Source: Turnera subulata (Eukaryota > Streptophyta > Magnoliopsida > Malpighiales > Passifloraceae). Taken from it: DNA of 64,000 nt. The notes under the pieces were generated by a model. The model was not told the DNA's origin. It made no database searches and was given only the letters and a program-made list of their open reading frames with translations. The translations under genes were made by a program, and so were the position numbers. The DNA lies in the NCBI GenBank assembly GCA_028386065.3, contig JAKUCV010002428.1, positions 1-64,000 of the forward strand, given 5' to 3'. Positions 35,400-46,415 of the stretch are shown piece by piece (position 1 is the stretch's first letter; each line of letters begins with the position of its first letter).

Positions 35400-36200
35400 A
35401 ATGTCATTGTGCATTGGGTAGAATACGCTTTATGGAAACTGCCTCGTTAAAAACCTTACCAAGAAAAACCTTGTGGGATAAAAACTCGGTGAAGGGAAAA
35501 AGAGTGCAATGCGTATTCTACTCCCCCTCATTTTGGCCCGACTGCCTCATTAAAAACCTTACCAAGAAAAACCCTGTGGGATAAAAACTTGGTGAAGGGA
35601 AAAAGAGTACAGTGGCCTCTCTTGATTTCTTGTTGTCGTTGCATGCCGATAATTCTTTTGTTAACTTCTAGTGATGTAGGCGTTGTCTAATCACTTCTGG
35701 TACATGATAACTCCAACTGGACAATATGGACAGCTGTGTCTTCATAATTGGAGCATCTGTCTTGCCCTCTTGCTTTTGTAGTCCACTGATGCAATGACTT
35801 CATGTGTAAAGTTGTAGCAGATGTCCGGTTGTGCCTTTTGTGAATCAAGTTGGGGGATCAGCATCTGCAAGAAACAACTCTTCTTTCTTCGGGCTTACAG
35901 GATTAACATGGTACCACATCTTTTATATCCCGAAGATAAGAGCAAATACATATTTTGCCAATAGGCTTAAATCAAAAGCTTCAGGCTTTATAATAAGGTA
36001 CTCTAGGACCAATTTAATAGCACGGTATTTAGAAGCCTCTTCTGGAGTGCCAAACACAAAACATATCAACATAAACAAATTCATTCATACGCAAAATGAT
36101 TTAAATTATATAAATATCAATTTAGTTCAATTCTTGTAATTTCCCGGGAATTGGTTGCTTCTGGCAACTTGGATCCTTCAGGGATCTTCATGTATAGATC
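35400..36200 (-). pseudogene. Copia reverse transcriptase/RNase H tail, degenerate
   Basis: Minus-strand fragments match the RNase H end of copia pol (a YEDTAVHIVQLEL stretch like the usual YEDNAACIAQL) and the common 3' region encoding ..SFSLHRVFIPQGFSW. That last region is duplicated in tandem (period about 103 bp, units starting 35438 and 35541). Many stops. Confidence 0.65.
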
Positions 36201-38200
36201 ATATCTTATGGATCCATAAAAATAGGCTGTAATAGCATTCATTTGATGCCTTTCAAACTCTTTTCATATAATGCCAGACTTATCAAATTATTGCATCCAC
36301 CACAGGGGAGTTTATCTCCTCACAATTAATTACCAGGTCGTTCGGGTAAAACCTTGTGCAACCGTGCTTTACACTTCAATATCTTTTCCGCACAAGTACC
36401 CATTTTTCGACCGATCAATTTTACACCACTTGGTGTACGGACTACCGGTCCGAAAATTTTCTCGCTTCACAAGCGAGTCCAACACAGCCTTTAATCATAT
36501 CATGTATTTTGGCCAATTATACAACACCTACATTCATTAGTAGGTTCATGATCCTCATTTCATTTAGCGCTATATTAAACAATGAATATTCCGTCGACGG
36601 ATATTTTACGTTGGTTCCATCTTATCTCTGACACTGTAATTGAGATCTCATCATATTACTTATTTCAGGTACTTGAGTTACTTCTGGAACTTTATCACTT
36701 TGTGTCAGAGAATCAACCTCTTCTAGAGGACTTTTAATTCAAACCTCTACTGGAGGCCATATTTTCTTACTGGGGCCATCTTATCACTTTTGCTCCTTTT
36801 TCTCTATCGAGAATTTCTTTTCTTTTGGAACCGAGTATAATCTATAGATTCATTTGCATACTTACATTGTTCTTCAGGAACATCATTCTTAAACAGGAGC
36901 ATTTGCAGCTGGTATATGGTCACACTTAATTTAAATGTGTCTGGCAATGGCATATCAATTTTCCTGCAAATGAATCATCTTTTGAACTTCAGGTTCATAC
37001 TAATTTATTCGAGGGTCAAAAACTAGATATCGATAAATCATTTCAATAATCTCTTGATCCAGATGCTTATTTTCTCTCCCCCTGACGTTGGGTAAAACAT
37101 CAACTAATAAGCAAATATTGCTATACATGAATCTCCAATCCCCTGTCATAGGTTTCAATTACCTTTATAATATATGGAGATACATACCCAACGTAGATTC
37201 CCAATCTTCTTTAAGGGACCAATTTCACAACCCTGTGGTGGAGCATTATATAACTCAAGGTCCGAAGATGGGAGATACTATGTATGTGACCATTAATTAA
37301 TTAAATGGGGGGGGGGGGGGGGGTGGTTCTTATAACATCATGTTGGCTTGATGCACAGTGTTGCTGCATATAAAATATCAATTTCTCAAGCAATAATATT
37401 TCATCAACAGTCGTGCAATCAATTGTCAATGTTCCCCCAGATTTGTTTGGGTTTATTTCCAATGATATACAGTCTCTTATTGATGAAATATCCCAGCATT
37501 ATCTAGACATATAGTCTAGCAACATAAGTAGGGACATGTGCCCGCAAGTGGCATAATAAGTGCGCACTTATGTCAACTTGCGTCACATAATAAACCATCT
37601 AGTCGATGCATCGTAAAAATTACCCAGATGGTAACACCGCGGATTTATCAGTCCGCGTTCATGTCCCTGAATTATTCTTAAACTTGCTGGTGATGCTAGG
37701 CCATTCTCATCTTAGGTAGGCCATATAATAAATTTTCGCAGCAAACAAACTCATAGAGATTCATTGATTGTAAAACTTCTGGTTTTTCAATGAATGATCC
37801 AATAAATTCCGTGCATCATTATTAACCCGGGATGGCCCATCCGGTCATGCCAAACAATAAATCCATAAACCAACTTCAAGTTGGTGCCAGCTTCAGGCTG
37901 CGCAAGCTGTGTATCTAAACACTTAAAATTGCTAGCTCCAGGCTAGTGCATTCCAGCTTCTGGATGGATATGTTAAGTTTCAATTACTCAACTGCCAGCT
38001 TCAGGCTGCAATACATGTGTCAATATTAGGCTTATTCCTGCCACTCATGTCGGAAAAGATCAGAATTATTGGACAATAATTAATGTAGTGGCGGTCATTT
38101 CCAAAAGCAAATCCTCGAGGATTGTAAAGCTTTGGAATTTTCTGAATAATAATATAATCCACAGAAAAATCTTCTGGATCTTTTCGGGGACACCTGGCTA
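36201..38200 (-). pseudogene. Copia pre-integrase, integrase and start of reverse transcriptase, degenerate
   Basis: In minus-strand order: pre-integrase VYGFIVWHDRMGHPGLIMMH (about 37800), integrase core fragments (NFYDASTRW, RLDNAGIFH, HLQLIARLLMKYY), then LGIYVGYVSPYIIKVIE and GGENKHLDQEIIEM, the VPEEQCKYANESI linker, and the reverse transcriptase start FGPVVRTPSGVKLIGRKWV (about 36450). Numerous stops. A run of 17 G lies at 37307-37323. Segments of this region are repeated in inverse orientation at 40131-40482. Confidence 0.75.
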
Positions 38201-38204
38201 TCTA

Positions 38205-38230
38205 TGCTCAGGCTATAAAATGGGAGAAGG
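38205..38230 (+). promoter_or_regulatory. TATA box upstream of the inserted ORF
   Basis: GGCTATAAAATGGGAG at about 38210-38226 is a strong TATA match about 100 bp before the ATG at 38316, with an A-rich leader typical of plant transcripts. Function is inferred only. Confidence 0.45.
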
Positions 38231-38315
38231 ATTACATGGGAAGATACAGGAAAACTCATAGATATAGAAAAAATTCATCAAAGCAAAGAAACAGAAAAAC
38301 TCAACCAAGACAAAA

Positions 38316-39096
38316 ATGCCTTCCCCAGTTACTGTTTTCTTTGTTGAGGGTGCCTCACTAGGCAGAAGAAATAGATTGGCCTACAGCATGGTAAATGAAC
38401 AACAAGAGGAACTGCCTAATGAGCTAGCAAGAATCCCACGTTTGGTTTTTGTAGATGAGCTATACTCGTCTAGGTTCTTTGTGANTGGTAAATGAACAAC
38501 AAGAGGAACTGCCTAATGAGCTAGCAAGAATCCCACGTTTGGTTTTTGTAGATGAGCTATACTCGTCTAGGTTCTTTGTGACTCCAATGGAAGAAACTTT
38601 CTTCCTGGAGGACCAAGGCAATCTCAGGACAAATTTTTATGGCTCAGCTAACTCTATAATGTTTTTCATATCTGCTAGGATGCAAGAATTTCAGCTAGAG
38701 CCTTCATGTCAAATTTTAAATCAAAGCTGTTATTATCAGGTTTCCATGATGGCTCGGAGCGTCCCAAGGGTGACTGGGTTACCACCTACATGGCCTAAGG
38801 TACAACTTTTATTGTGGAATTGCAGGGGTATAGCAAGAAGGTCTCAAGAATTTGTGCGTACATTAAGGGATCTGAAGAATCAGTACAAGCCTAACATGGT
38901 ACTGATTACTGAGACTTTGTGGCAAGCAGGAGAGAATCATGGTGTGATTCCACTTCGTTTTCCTCCACCGAATCGGTTTGAGATACCTGGAGAAAACAAC
39001 AGGGGTGGTATGTGGTTTTCCTGGAATGATAGTGTTAGGGTCAACATTAATGGTGAGGCTCAGAGTTTCAGGGTTAATGTTGAACCCAATAGATAG
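38316..39096 (+). CDS. ORF with LINE-type endonuclease similarity inside the copia element
   Basis: Starts ATG 38316 (MPSPVTVFFVEGASLGRRN). The frame is broken only by the 97-base repeat-plus-N at 38389-38581. If that is an assembly artefact, the ORF is 227 codons to the TAG at 39094. The first roughly 115 residues I do not recognise. The rest, from VQLLLWNCRGIARRSQ, matches the start of a LINE/APE-type endonuclease: the WNCRG block carries a catalytic Asn, and MVLITETLW carries the catalytic Glu. GGMWFSWNDSVRVNI follows, as in LINE EN domains. The His/Asp C-terminal half is absent, so it is not a working nuclease. It could be a captured gene fragment or a truncated LINE. Confidence 0.6.
38389..38581. 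other. Likely assembly join: 96-base exact repeat around a single N
   Basis: 38389-38484 and 38486-38581 read the same, starting TGGTAAATGAACAACAAG, and are separated by N at 38485, the only ambiguous base in the window. Two contig ends with a 96-base overlap joined by one N would give this pattern. Confidence 0.85.
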
Positions 39097-39339
39097 ATTA
39101 CTTGTTTAAGCATATGTATGAGAATCATTCTTCTTTGAATGTTCTTCAGTTATGGATCTGTTTTGTAATAATAATATGCATGTTTACTTTGGGCATTTTC
39201 TATTTATTATCTCATTTACGCCCACAGGCACAAATAATTATACTATTGGGTTCAAAGAAGAATGGTTCTCATACATTAATGGTGCGGTTCAACATTAATG
39301 GTGCGGTCTATCTACATGTCGCTAGAATACCATGCCTAA
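39097..39339. other. Inverted-repeat junction
   Basis: TGTATGAGAATCATTCTTCT (near 39114) pairs with AGAAGAATGGTTCTCATACA (near 39255). Outside this, GTTAATGTTGAACC and GGTTCAACATTAAT also pair. It looks like a fold-back created when the ORF sequence was joined to the right copia arm. Confidence 0.6.
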
Positions 39340-39912
39340 GTGCAATTTATATTGCTTGTAACATAAAGCCTGAAGCTTTTGATTTAAGCCTATCGGCTTT
39401 ATATGTATTTGCTCTTATCTTCAGGGAATAACGAATGTGTAATCCTGTAAACCCGAAAGAGAATAAAGCTGATTTTGTAGATGTAGATACCTTATTCTGT
39501 CCACATAAAGCAGAGACGGACATCAACCACAACTTTACACATGATATTGCAATATCATCGGGACTACAAAAACAAGATGGCAAGATAGACGCTCCAACGA
39601 CAAAATTATGAAGTTAATGCTGCCAACTCTGTCCAATTGGAGTAATGATGTACCACAAGTGACCAGACAAAACACACGTCACCAGAAGCTGACAAGGGTG
39701 ATTGGCATGTAACGATATCAAGAAATCAATGGAGGCCAAAATGAGGGGGAGCATCAAGCAATCAATGGAGGCCAAAATAAGGGGGAGTAGAATACGCACT
39801 GCACTCTTTTTTCCTTCACCAAGTTTTTATCCCACTGGGTTTTTCTTGGTAAGGTTTTTAATGAGGCAGTTCTCCCTAAAACGTATTCTACCCAATGCAC
39901 AATGACATTCAA
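39340..39912 (+). pseudogene. Inverted copy of the copia 3' pol region
   Basis: Plus-sense counterpart of 35400-36100. Shared segments include AAGCCTGAAGCTTTTGATTT and the ..FPSPSFYPTGFFLVRF coding tail (39700-39870). Ends in the polypurine tract AAGGGGGAG (about 39911-39919). Confidence 0.7.
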
Positions 39913-40130
39913 GGGGGAGTGTTATAAATTTATTATCTTGAGGGACCAAAATATACTGAATGTCATTTTGAGGGATTGAACTGAACTTTATCCACTCAAT
40001 TTGTATTATATATATGTGAATGAAAATAGAAACGGGTGAGCAGAGAAACTGAGTTGCTACCCATCTTCCTCACCAAATTCCTTCCTCCATCATTTCTTCT
40101 TCTTCTCCCAAATTCATCTATAAATTCCAT
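39913..40130 (+). mobile_element. Partial copia LTR in plus orientation
   Basis: TGTTATAAATTTATTATCTTG follows the polypurine tract, so this is the start of a 3' LTR of a plus-oriented relative. It breaks off at TTTGCAGG near 40137, where it joins copia pol sequence. The same ATTTGCAGGAAAATTGAT is at the edge of the minus-sense arm near 36965, so a short identity was probably used at the join. Confidence 0.55.
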
Positions 40131-40482
40131 TTGCAGGAAAATTGATTTGCCATTGCCAGACACATTTAAATTAAGTGTGACCATATACCAGCTGCAAATG
40201 CTCCTGTTTAAGATTGATGTTCCTGAAGAACAATGTAAGTATGCAAATGAATCTATAAATTATACTCGGTTCCAAAAGAAAAGAAATTCTCGATAGAGAA
40301 AAAGGAGCAAAAGTGATAAGATGGCCCCAGTAAAAAAATATGGCCTCCAGTAGAGGTTTGAATTAAAAGTCCTCTAGAAGAGGTTGATTCTCTGACACAA
40401 AGTGATAAAGTTCCAGAAGTAACTCAGGTACCTGAAATAAATAAGCATGATGAGATCTCAATTACAGTTCGTGCTGATAATG
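40131..40482 (+). pseudogene. Inverted copy of the copia integrase-RT linker
   Basis: Plus-sense near copy of 36640-36970. The VPEEQCKYANESIN linker is readable. It ends at the primer-site-like TCGTGCTGATAA against the right LTR. Confidence 0.75.
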
Positions 40483-40743
40483 TGTTATAAATAATATGGA
40501 GATGAAGATGTAATGGGGAGGAAGAAGATGATCTGCCATGGCCGAGAACTAGACGGCGATAACTCATCAACTCATTTTTATCTTGTGTAGTATTGCTTAT
40601 TTATAGTATAATACATGGGGGAGGAGACAAAACTAGGTTAGGTATAAGACATTGACATTGACATTCTTTATTTTATAACATACTTCTGGTTTTATAACTA
40701 TATGTTTATAGTATAACAATCTGTACATATTTTTTTTGAATAG

Positions 40744-41470
40744 GGACTTGTCCCAGCATTAGAGGCACTAGTACCAGAAGGTCACTTGAGGTTTTGTTTG
40801 TGTCACTTTTATGCTAATTTTAAGAAGAAGATTCTTGGATGAAAAAAGAAGGATATGATGCATTCAACTGCGATCCAAACAACTAAGGCGTATTGGGAAA
40901 CAAAGATGAGGACAATTCTTAAGGAGATAAGGAGGATTTTTTGTGGTTGTTGAGTGAGACACAATTATCCATAGATACCTGTTCAGCCGGATTCCAAAAA
41001 ATAAAGATACAATGATCAAGTATGTTGGTTCTATTTGCCCACAAATCCAAGTAAGATTAGATAAAATCGAGAAGGATAGTAAATATTGCCACTGCCATCC
41101 AATTGGAGCTGATCTATATGAGGTTCGTCATGAAGATAAGCAACTTGTGGTTGATCTTGGTGCAAAAATGTGTAGTTGTTTTGTGTGAAGCTTGAGTGTA
41201 ATTCCTTGTGAGCATGCTGTTGCTGTCATTGGATGGCTTAGAAGGCAAGTAGAGGCATAGATCGATCTTTTTCTTTATACACCCACATACATTAATTTGT
41301 ACAACATGCTTATTAGTCCTATGTTAAGTCGTGATGAGTGGGAAAAGTCTGGAGGAGGCCCTGTTCTACCACCAATCAAACATATCCAACCTGGAAGGCC
41401 TAAAAAAAAAAAAGATCAAGGACCCAGACAAGCCTCGTAATCCATACAAGTTGAAAAGACAACAACATAA
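40744..41470 (+). pseudogene. MuDR-type transposase, part 2, with SWIM zinc finger
   Basis: Resumes after the intron: GLVPALEALVPEGHLRFCLCHFYANFKKK, the conserved H..C..H..NF block of MULE transposases. A SWIM-type finger follows (LGAKMCSCFV-stop-SLSVIPCEHAVAVI, near 41160-41235), then the C-terminal GRPKKKK and GPVLPPIKH. Stops and indels break it. It is interrupted by the hAT-type MITE, and the zinc knuckle continues at 42571. Confidence 0.82.
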
Positions 41471-41479
41471 AATGAAATG

Positions 41480-42570
41480 TAAAGGTGTAAACGAGTTGAG
41501 CTACTCGTGTTACTTGAGATTGACTCGATGACTACTCGAACTCGACTCGACCTTATCGAGCTTGAGTCGAGCTTTACTATTAAACGGGTCGAGCTGGAGC
41601 TTAACAATATTTAACTTGTTAGGCTCGTGAGCCTTATTGAGCTTTTTCAAATTCATAAAGATATGCCCATTACTTTTCCATTTTAAACAACTTAGGCCTA
41701 CAAAAAAAATGTTTGGGCTGGTTCTTTTTTAGTTTTTTGATTTTTTCTTTCTAGAGCCGAACTTTCTTACATGTATAAGTATGAGAAGCATTAGAACTAA
41801 ATAAAAAATAAAAACAAATCAAAAAACTAGTAACGCAAATTTATCCCCAAAACTCAGCGTCGCCTCTGCAACTCTCATGCAAGAAAAAGATTCCTTCATG
41901 GTGATGAAAGATTTCTTACTTGCAATGCCGATTGTAGGAACCAAGATTGATTGTGTGCTCTTCCAAAATTCCACTGTTCTTTGCCATCCATTCCCTCCTC
42001 TCCTCCCACCTTCCCTTCCTCGTCTCCTATTTTCTCCAAGCGCTCTCGCTCTCCGCTGCTGACCCCCACGATCAACAACCATACCATTCAGGAAATCCAA
42101 TAAAGAACTTTTGTAGTACTTTTCTCAAACATGAAACATCCAACTTGTTTTCTTGGTTAAAACTAAATTTCTTACTTATTTGGTTAGTATATCTTGTGCT
42201 CCGCATGTATTATAAGAATTTGAAGTTGATCATCACTTGGATTTTCATATAATTTTCAGTTCGCTAATTTTGGTTCTCGTGAGTTTGGTTGTTGTAAGTT
42301 TGAGTTAAAAAGCTTTATTGAGTTCTATCTAGCCGAACTTGAGTTGTAAAATGATCTATTAAGCTCGAGCTCGAGCTTGGAAAGTGAAGCTAATCAATCT
42401 CGAGCTCGAGTTTGAGGTTCGTAGTTTTCTTAACAAGTCGATTCGAGCCTTGAAAGCTCGAGCTTGGAAAGTGAAGCTAATCAATCTCGAGCTCGAGTTT
42501 GAGGTTCGTAGTTTTCTTAACAAGTCGATTCGAGCTTTGAAATACTCGGCTCGACTCATTTACACCCCTA
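41480..42570. mobile_element. hAT-type non-autonomous element (MITE) rich in CTCGAG
   Basis: Ends TAAAGGTGTAAACGAGTTGAG and, on the other strand, TAGGGGTGTAAATGAGTCGAG. An 8-bp duplication ATGAAATG flanks it (9 bp, AATGAAATG, if the last A is counted outside). The TAGGGGTG end and 8-bp duplication fit hAT. With 9 bp it would be Mutator-like. No transposase inside. GAGCTCGAGCTCGAG-type motifs dominate, and an 87-bp tandem duplication lies at 42369-42542. Excision restores the zinc knuckle KMKCSKCGQHGH. Confidence 0.8.
42369..42542. repeat. 87-bp tandem duplication in the MITE
   Basis: 42369-42455 and 42456-42542, beginning GCTCGAGCTTGGAAAGTG. They are almost the same. Confidence 0.92.
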
Positions 42571-42790
42571 ATGAAATGCTCAAAATGTGGTCAACATGGA
42601 CATAGTATCAAGACATGCAAAAGGCAAAAGCCTATTCCGTCACTAAGTCAACAAGGATCAAATGCCACACCATTAACAAGTCAGCCATCTAACAATTGGA
42701 ATACTTCTTGTATCCAAGTAAATGCGAGTACAAGGAACATGGAAAAAGTATCCAACTTTTTATTACTGCTATTCGCTTGATTTTAGTTGA
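42571..42790 (+). pseudogene. MuDR-type transposase C-terminus, CCHC zinc knuckle
   Basis: MKCSKCGQHGHSIKTCKRQK is the C-terminal zinc knuckle found in many MULE transposases. The reading ends soon after at a possible donor site (AAAAGTATCC). Candidate further exons (42830-42900, 42990-43075) cannot be confirmed. Confidence 0.78.
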
Positions 42791-45165
42791 TGTTTTGATT
42801 GTCAATGTCGACCTTGTAGGATGACATTTTAACCGTGAGTTTTGGAATTCCAATAAATCCTCGAGCCAAAAAAGGAGGTGCGAGGAAAGCAATTCAATTA
42901 TCCAACTTGGTAAATAAAGTAAATTTTTAATAATTTTTTTATGTTATTTATATGAAATATATGCATTTATTAATTTATAACTCAATAACAGATGTATACC
43001 CAAGTACGTGTTACTGGAACTACAATTGCAAATGAAGAAGCTAGTGGATTCCAAATACAATGTTGTTGTTGAAAATTCGAACTATGGAAGTGGAATATTT
43101 GGAACTTCAAATAAAAAGGAGAGGATGTACTAGACGTTATGAATCTTATGTACCACTTGTTAAATTGTTAATCATTAGCCTTATTCTTTATGACACTAAG
43201 CTACTTTTTTACTTACTTTTCATGTTACTTCCTGGTTATGTTTTTGGTCATGGATAAAATGATTTCATATTTATTCCTTTGTTTAGTAAAAGTTTATTCT
43301 TGTTTAAAAGTTTCGTAACTTATTTTTTTGACTCATTTACCATTTATAAGTACCCAAAAAAAATTGTGCAAATGCTAATATTACTAAGACACTAGTGAAG
43401 CTAAGAGAAAAAGCAATATGAATATCATAGCTGAGGTAAATTCATGCCATAACTCAGCCTTGTACTTCACTATGGTTCTAGTAGTATAGTGCAATTAGTC
43501 ATGAAATCTAATACTGAAAGCATTTTGATTGTCCATGGAGTTGATTGCTCAGGCTGATGTAGCACTTTCATGATCATGGTGAATGCAAGTATTCTTCAAT
43601 ATTGCCATATTACAAAAGCACCACCTAACAATTTTATCCATTACTTCCAACACTAAGTGAACGATTGTTTGAATGACACACTAATATTAGCTATCCAAAG
43701 CATTCATTAACTTTTTACAATAATAGTATGAACTACAGTCGTAACTGTCCTAATATTGATAAATAGTATTGTTATTTTTCATAATAACAGACTTCGTGCA
43801 ATTAATTTCCTAACTCTTTGTTCTTGTCTTAGTCATAGCAATATCATCTATCCTTCAAGTTTGCAATCATGTTCTTTTTTTCTTTCTGTTACCGCTTCTG
43901 GCCATTTGGTTTGTTGATCATCATACCAAGCGAGAAAATGACAATTTTTTCTTTCCTACAAAGCCACAATTCCAACCAACAATAATAATTATAAGTTCCA
44001 AAATACCAAAAATTTAGATACCGAATAACATCTTTGGATTCATTCATTAGAAACCACGCTAGTGGGGACATCCAATCTCTCTTAGGTATGCAAAAGCTTC
44101 TTCGAATTTTGCCAGCTAATTTGCATTCATTCTGTTGCATAAATGGCCAGTGGCAGCTTCTAAACTAAGACTAACATTACATCTAAAGGCCAAAGAAAAT
44201 ATGGAACCATTTATTTAAAGAAAAAGAAACTTCCTTAGAGAGACCTAGGCCTTTTTATCTCCTCAATGTTAGAAACACAACCAGGTTTTGCTTTTCGGTA
44301 TTTACGGTTTGATTGTTACGGTGTTGGTTTAATAATTTGGGTTTTGATTTTGGGGTTTCAACTAGGGTTTGATCTCATTGAAATTGCTTATCTTCCCAAA
44401 CTTCATACGGTTTTTAATTTTGATTTTGCATGGTAAAGGTTTATGAATCGTAGAGAAAGAGAGGGAGAAGGATTTTTGGATAGTACAGGTGAAGAGGGAG
44501 AAGGATTGTTGGAAAAGAAGTGAATAGGGTTTATGACTTTCCTGTTGGATGTGATTTAGTTCTAGGAGTTTCTTTTAGAAAATGTAAAAAATGTTATGAA
44601 TATGAATGTACATTGTATGAAACTCATAAAAGGAAAAACTGATGTATATTAAGAATTATATATTTATTTCTTATATTAAATGTAGCTGCATTTAACCTTC
44701 ATTATTCTCTAATATAAGTCGAGATATGATATTGTACTCTAAACACAATCATTACAATAAAGCATTACTTTTCTCCCTCCTCTATTTTTCTATCATTCAC
44801 TCATTATTCTATTCCAGGTTTATTATCTTTAATTATTTGGGATTATTATTACCATGTTTATCTTCAAGATATCTCTCCACCTTCAATCTATAATAAAAAA
44901 ACGATTTAAACATATATTTACAAAACTATGTATGTTCTATAATTCCTAAAGGTTACTCAGGTGCCGCACTAACGATTATATGGTGGGATGCTCCTTTTTT
45001 TTCCAGGACAGAATAGTTTAATTGTGACGAATTGGTAGATTAAATTATTAAAATATTCAAAAAAATAATTAGATGGCCAAATTGATACTTCACTAAAGTT
45101 AAAGTGTGCTAAATGAAATTTTTTCTAGCTATAAAAATAGTGTTTATGATCATAAGATACTTACC
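42791..45165. other. AT-rich stretch with no recognisable gene
   Basis: The longest ORF (43889-44140, minus, 83 codons) matches nothing I know. 44250-44560 has a minus-strand pyrimidine-rich, CCCTAG-containing stretch that could be an old promoter or leader. It could equally be the 3' part of the MuDR-type element. Confidence 0.4.
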
Positions 45166-46380
45166 ATTTTTGTAACAGCCCGGGTAAAATTTTTGATTTT
45201 AACCGGGACTGTAAAAGTCTTTTTACCGTAATTTACTGTTGAATTAATCTTGGGTAATTAATTCAAGGTAAATCGGGCGTCGTTTTTCGTAACTGAGGGT
45301 TTTCCCGCGCTCGGGAGAATCTTTCTAACTAACCGAGCCTCGGTTTTCAGTTCCGAGACTTGGACGATGGTCAGGAGAATTTACCGGATTTTCCGAGCCC
45401 AAGTCATATTTATGGACTCGGGATGGAAAATTACGGTTATGCCCCTGTCCTCCCCTTTTTCTTCTTTTTCTTTTCTTTTCTTTTTTTTCTCTTTTTTCTC
45501 CTTTTCCCGTCGTCTTCCTCCTCCCGCCCGTGACCAACCGGTTCCCCACCTTCGCTTCCTGCCTCCTCACCCGTGACTCTCCCTGTCTCCTTCTTCCTTC
45601 TTCTTCCTTTTATTCTTTTCTCCTCCTTCCTCTCTACCGAACTAACAAACACACACAAACACCACCCTTCACCGTCGACCACCAGCTCCTCCCCTCTCCT
45701 CACATCTCTTCTTTTCTCCACCGACACGCAGCCGCGCGCCCTGCTCGCCTTCCTGCTCACTTGCTGCTGCCGCTAAGGATGCCTCGTCGCCGCCGGAGTT
45801 GCAGCATCGACAGCCGAGTGTCGCCGCCCGTGTCCACCGTGAGCAGCACCCACTTGTGCACGACGCCTCCTCTTCGCGTCCCACACCATCACGACGCCGC
45901 TGCTGGACACGCCAACACGCTCCACGGTAGCCGCCGGACCTGTGGTTTCCCCTGGCCGCTCGTCGCTGCAGGCACCGCCGACACCGACCGATGTCGCCGC
46001 GACGAACCGACCCTCGCTCCTCCTCCTTCGAGATCGTCGCGCCTTCCTTATCTCACGCCGCCGTCCCTGCAGTCGCCTCCGTCCCCGCCGCTCGCGCCTG
46101 CCAGCCTGACGCCGCGCCGTCATACCTGCACCAAGGTGAGCCCGCCGGTGTTGACGACCCGATTATGTAGTACGGGTCGCGGGTTGACCCAGTTACATAG
46201 GTTTATATTTCGGGCTTGGGCTATGTTGGTATGGGCTGTGAAGTTTTTGTTGGGCTGATGGGTTGATTTTGGGCTTGGGTTTTTAGGTCGGCTGTTGACT
46301 TGGCCTTGCATCTGGGCTGTGTTGGTTGGGCTGGTCTAATACTTTGGGCTGGCCCTATCCAGAAATTAAAAAGAAAGGGA

Positions 46381-46412
<32 letters not shown>
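46381..46412. repeat. (AAT)n microsatellite
   Basis: About ten AAT units in the solo LTR. Confidence 0.92.

Positions 46413-46415
<3 letters not shown>

Larger units (their letters stand above)
35192..40680 (-). mobile_element. Rearranged Ty1/copia element with inverted arms and a foreign ORF
   Basis: Direct LTRs of 208 and 198 bp (35192-35399, 40483-40680; TGTTATAAATAATATGG...TTTTATAACA) and TSD TACTT at 35187-35191 and 40681-40685. Minus-strand polarity: TTATCAGCACGA next to the right LTR as primer site, AAGGGAGAG next to the left LTR as polypurine tract. Inside, minus-sense integrase-to-RNase H remnants (35400-38200) meet plus-sense copies of some of the same sequences (39340-40482). A plus-strand ORF with LINE endonuclease similarity lies between them. 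Gag is missing. Confidence 0.85.
35156..40743 (+). other. Fossil intron of the MuDR-type transposase, enlarged by a copia insertion
   Basis: Donor GTAAGC at 35156, acceptor TTTTTTTGAATAG ending at 40743, phase 0: the flanking codons join as QQK|GLV, matching the MULE motif SDRQKGL. Without the nested element (35192-40680 plus one TSD) the intron would be about 94 bp. Confidence 0.8.

Noticed and set aside
38205..39096. Endogenous pararetrovirus leader and coat region
   Set aside because: The TATA box plus A-rich leader suggested it, but the ORF shows LINE-type endonuclease blocks and no coat, movement or viral polymerase motif.
42791..43257. Further exons of the MuDR-type transposase
   Set aside because: Possible GT-AG boundaries exist near 42740-42830 and 42905-42990, but the encoded residues match nothing I can defend.
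43889..44140. 83-codon minus-strand ORF as a host gene
   Set aside because: No recognisable domain, no convincing promoter or splice context, and length within chance for AT-rich DNA.
45530..46258. 242-codon ORF rich in Pro, Ser and Arg
   Set aside because: It lies wholly inside the solo LTR in a GC-rich leader-like block, has no domain, and long frames are open on both strands, as expected from composition.
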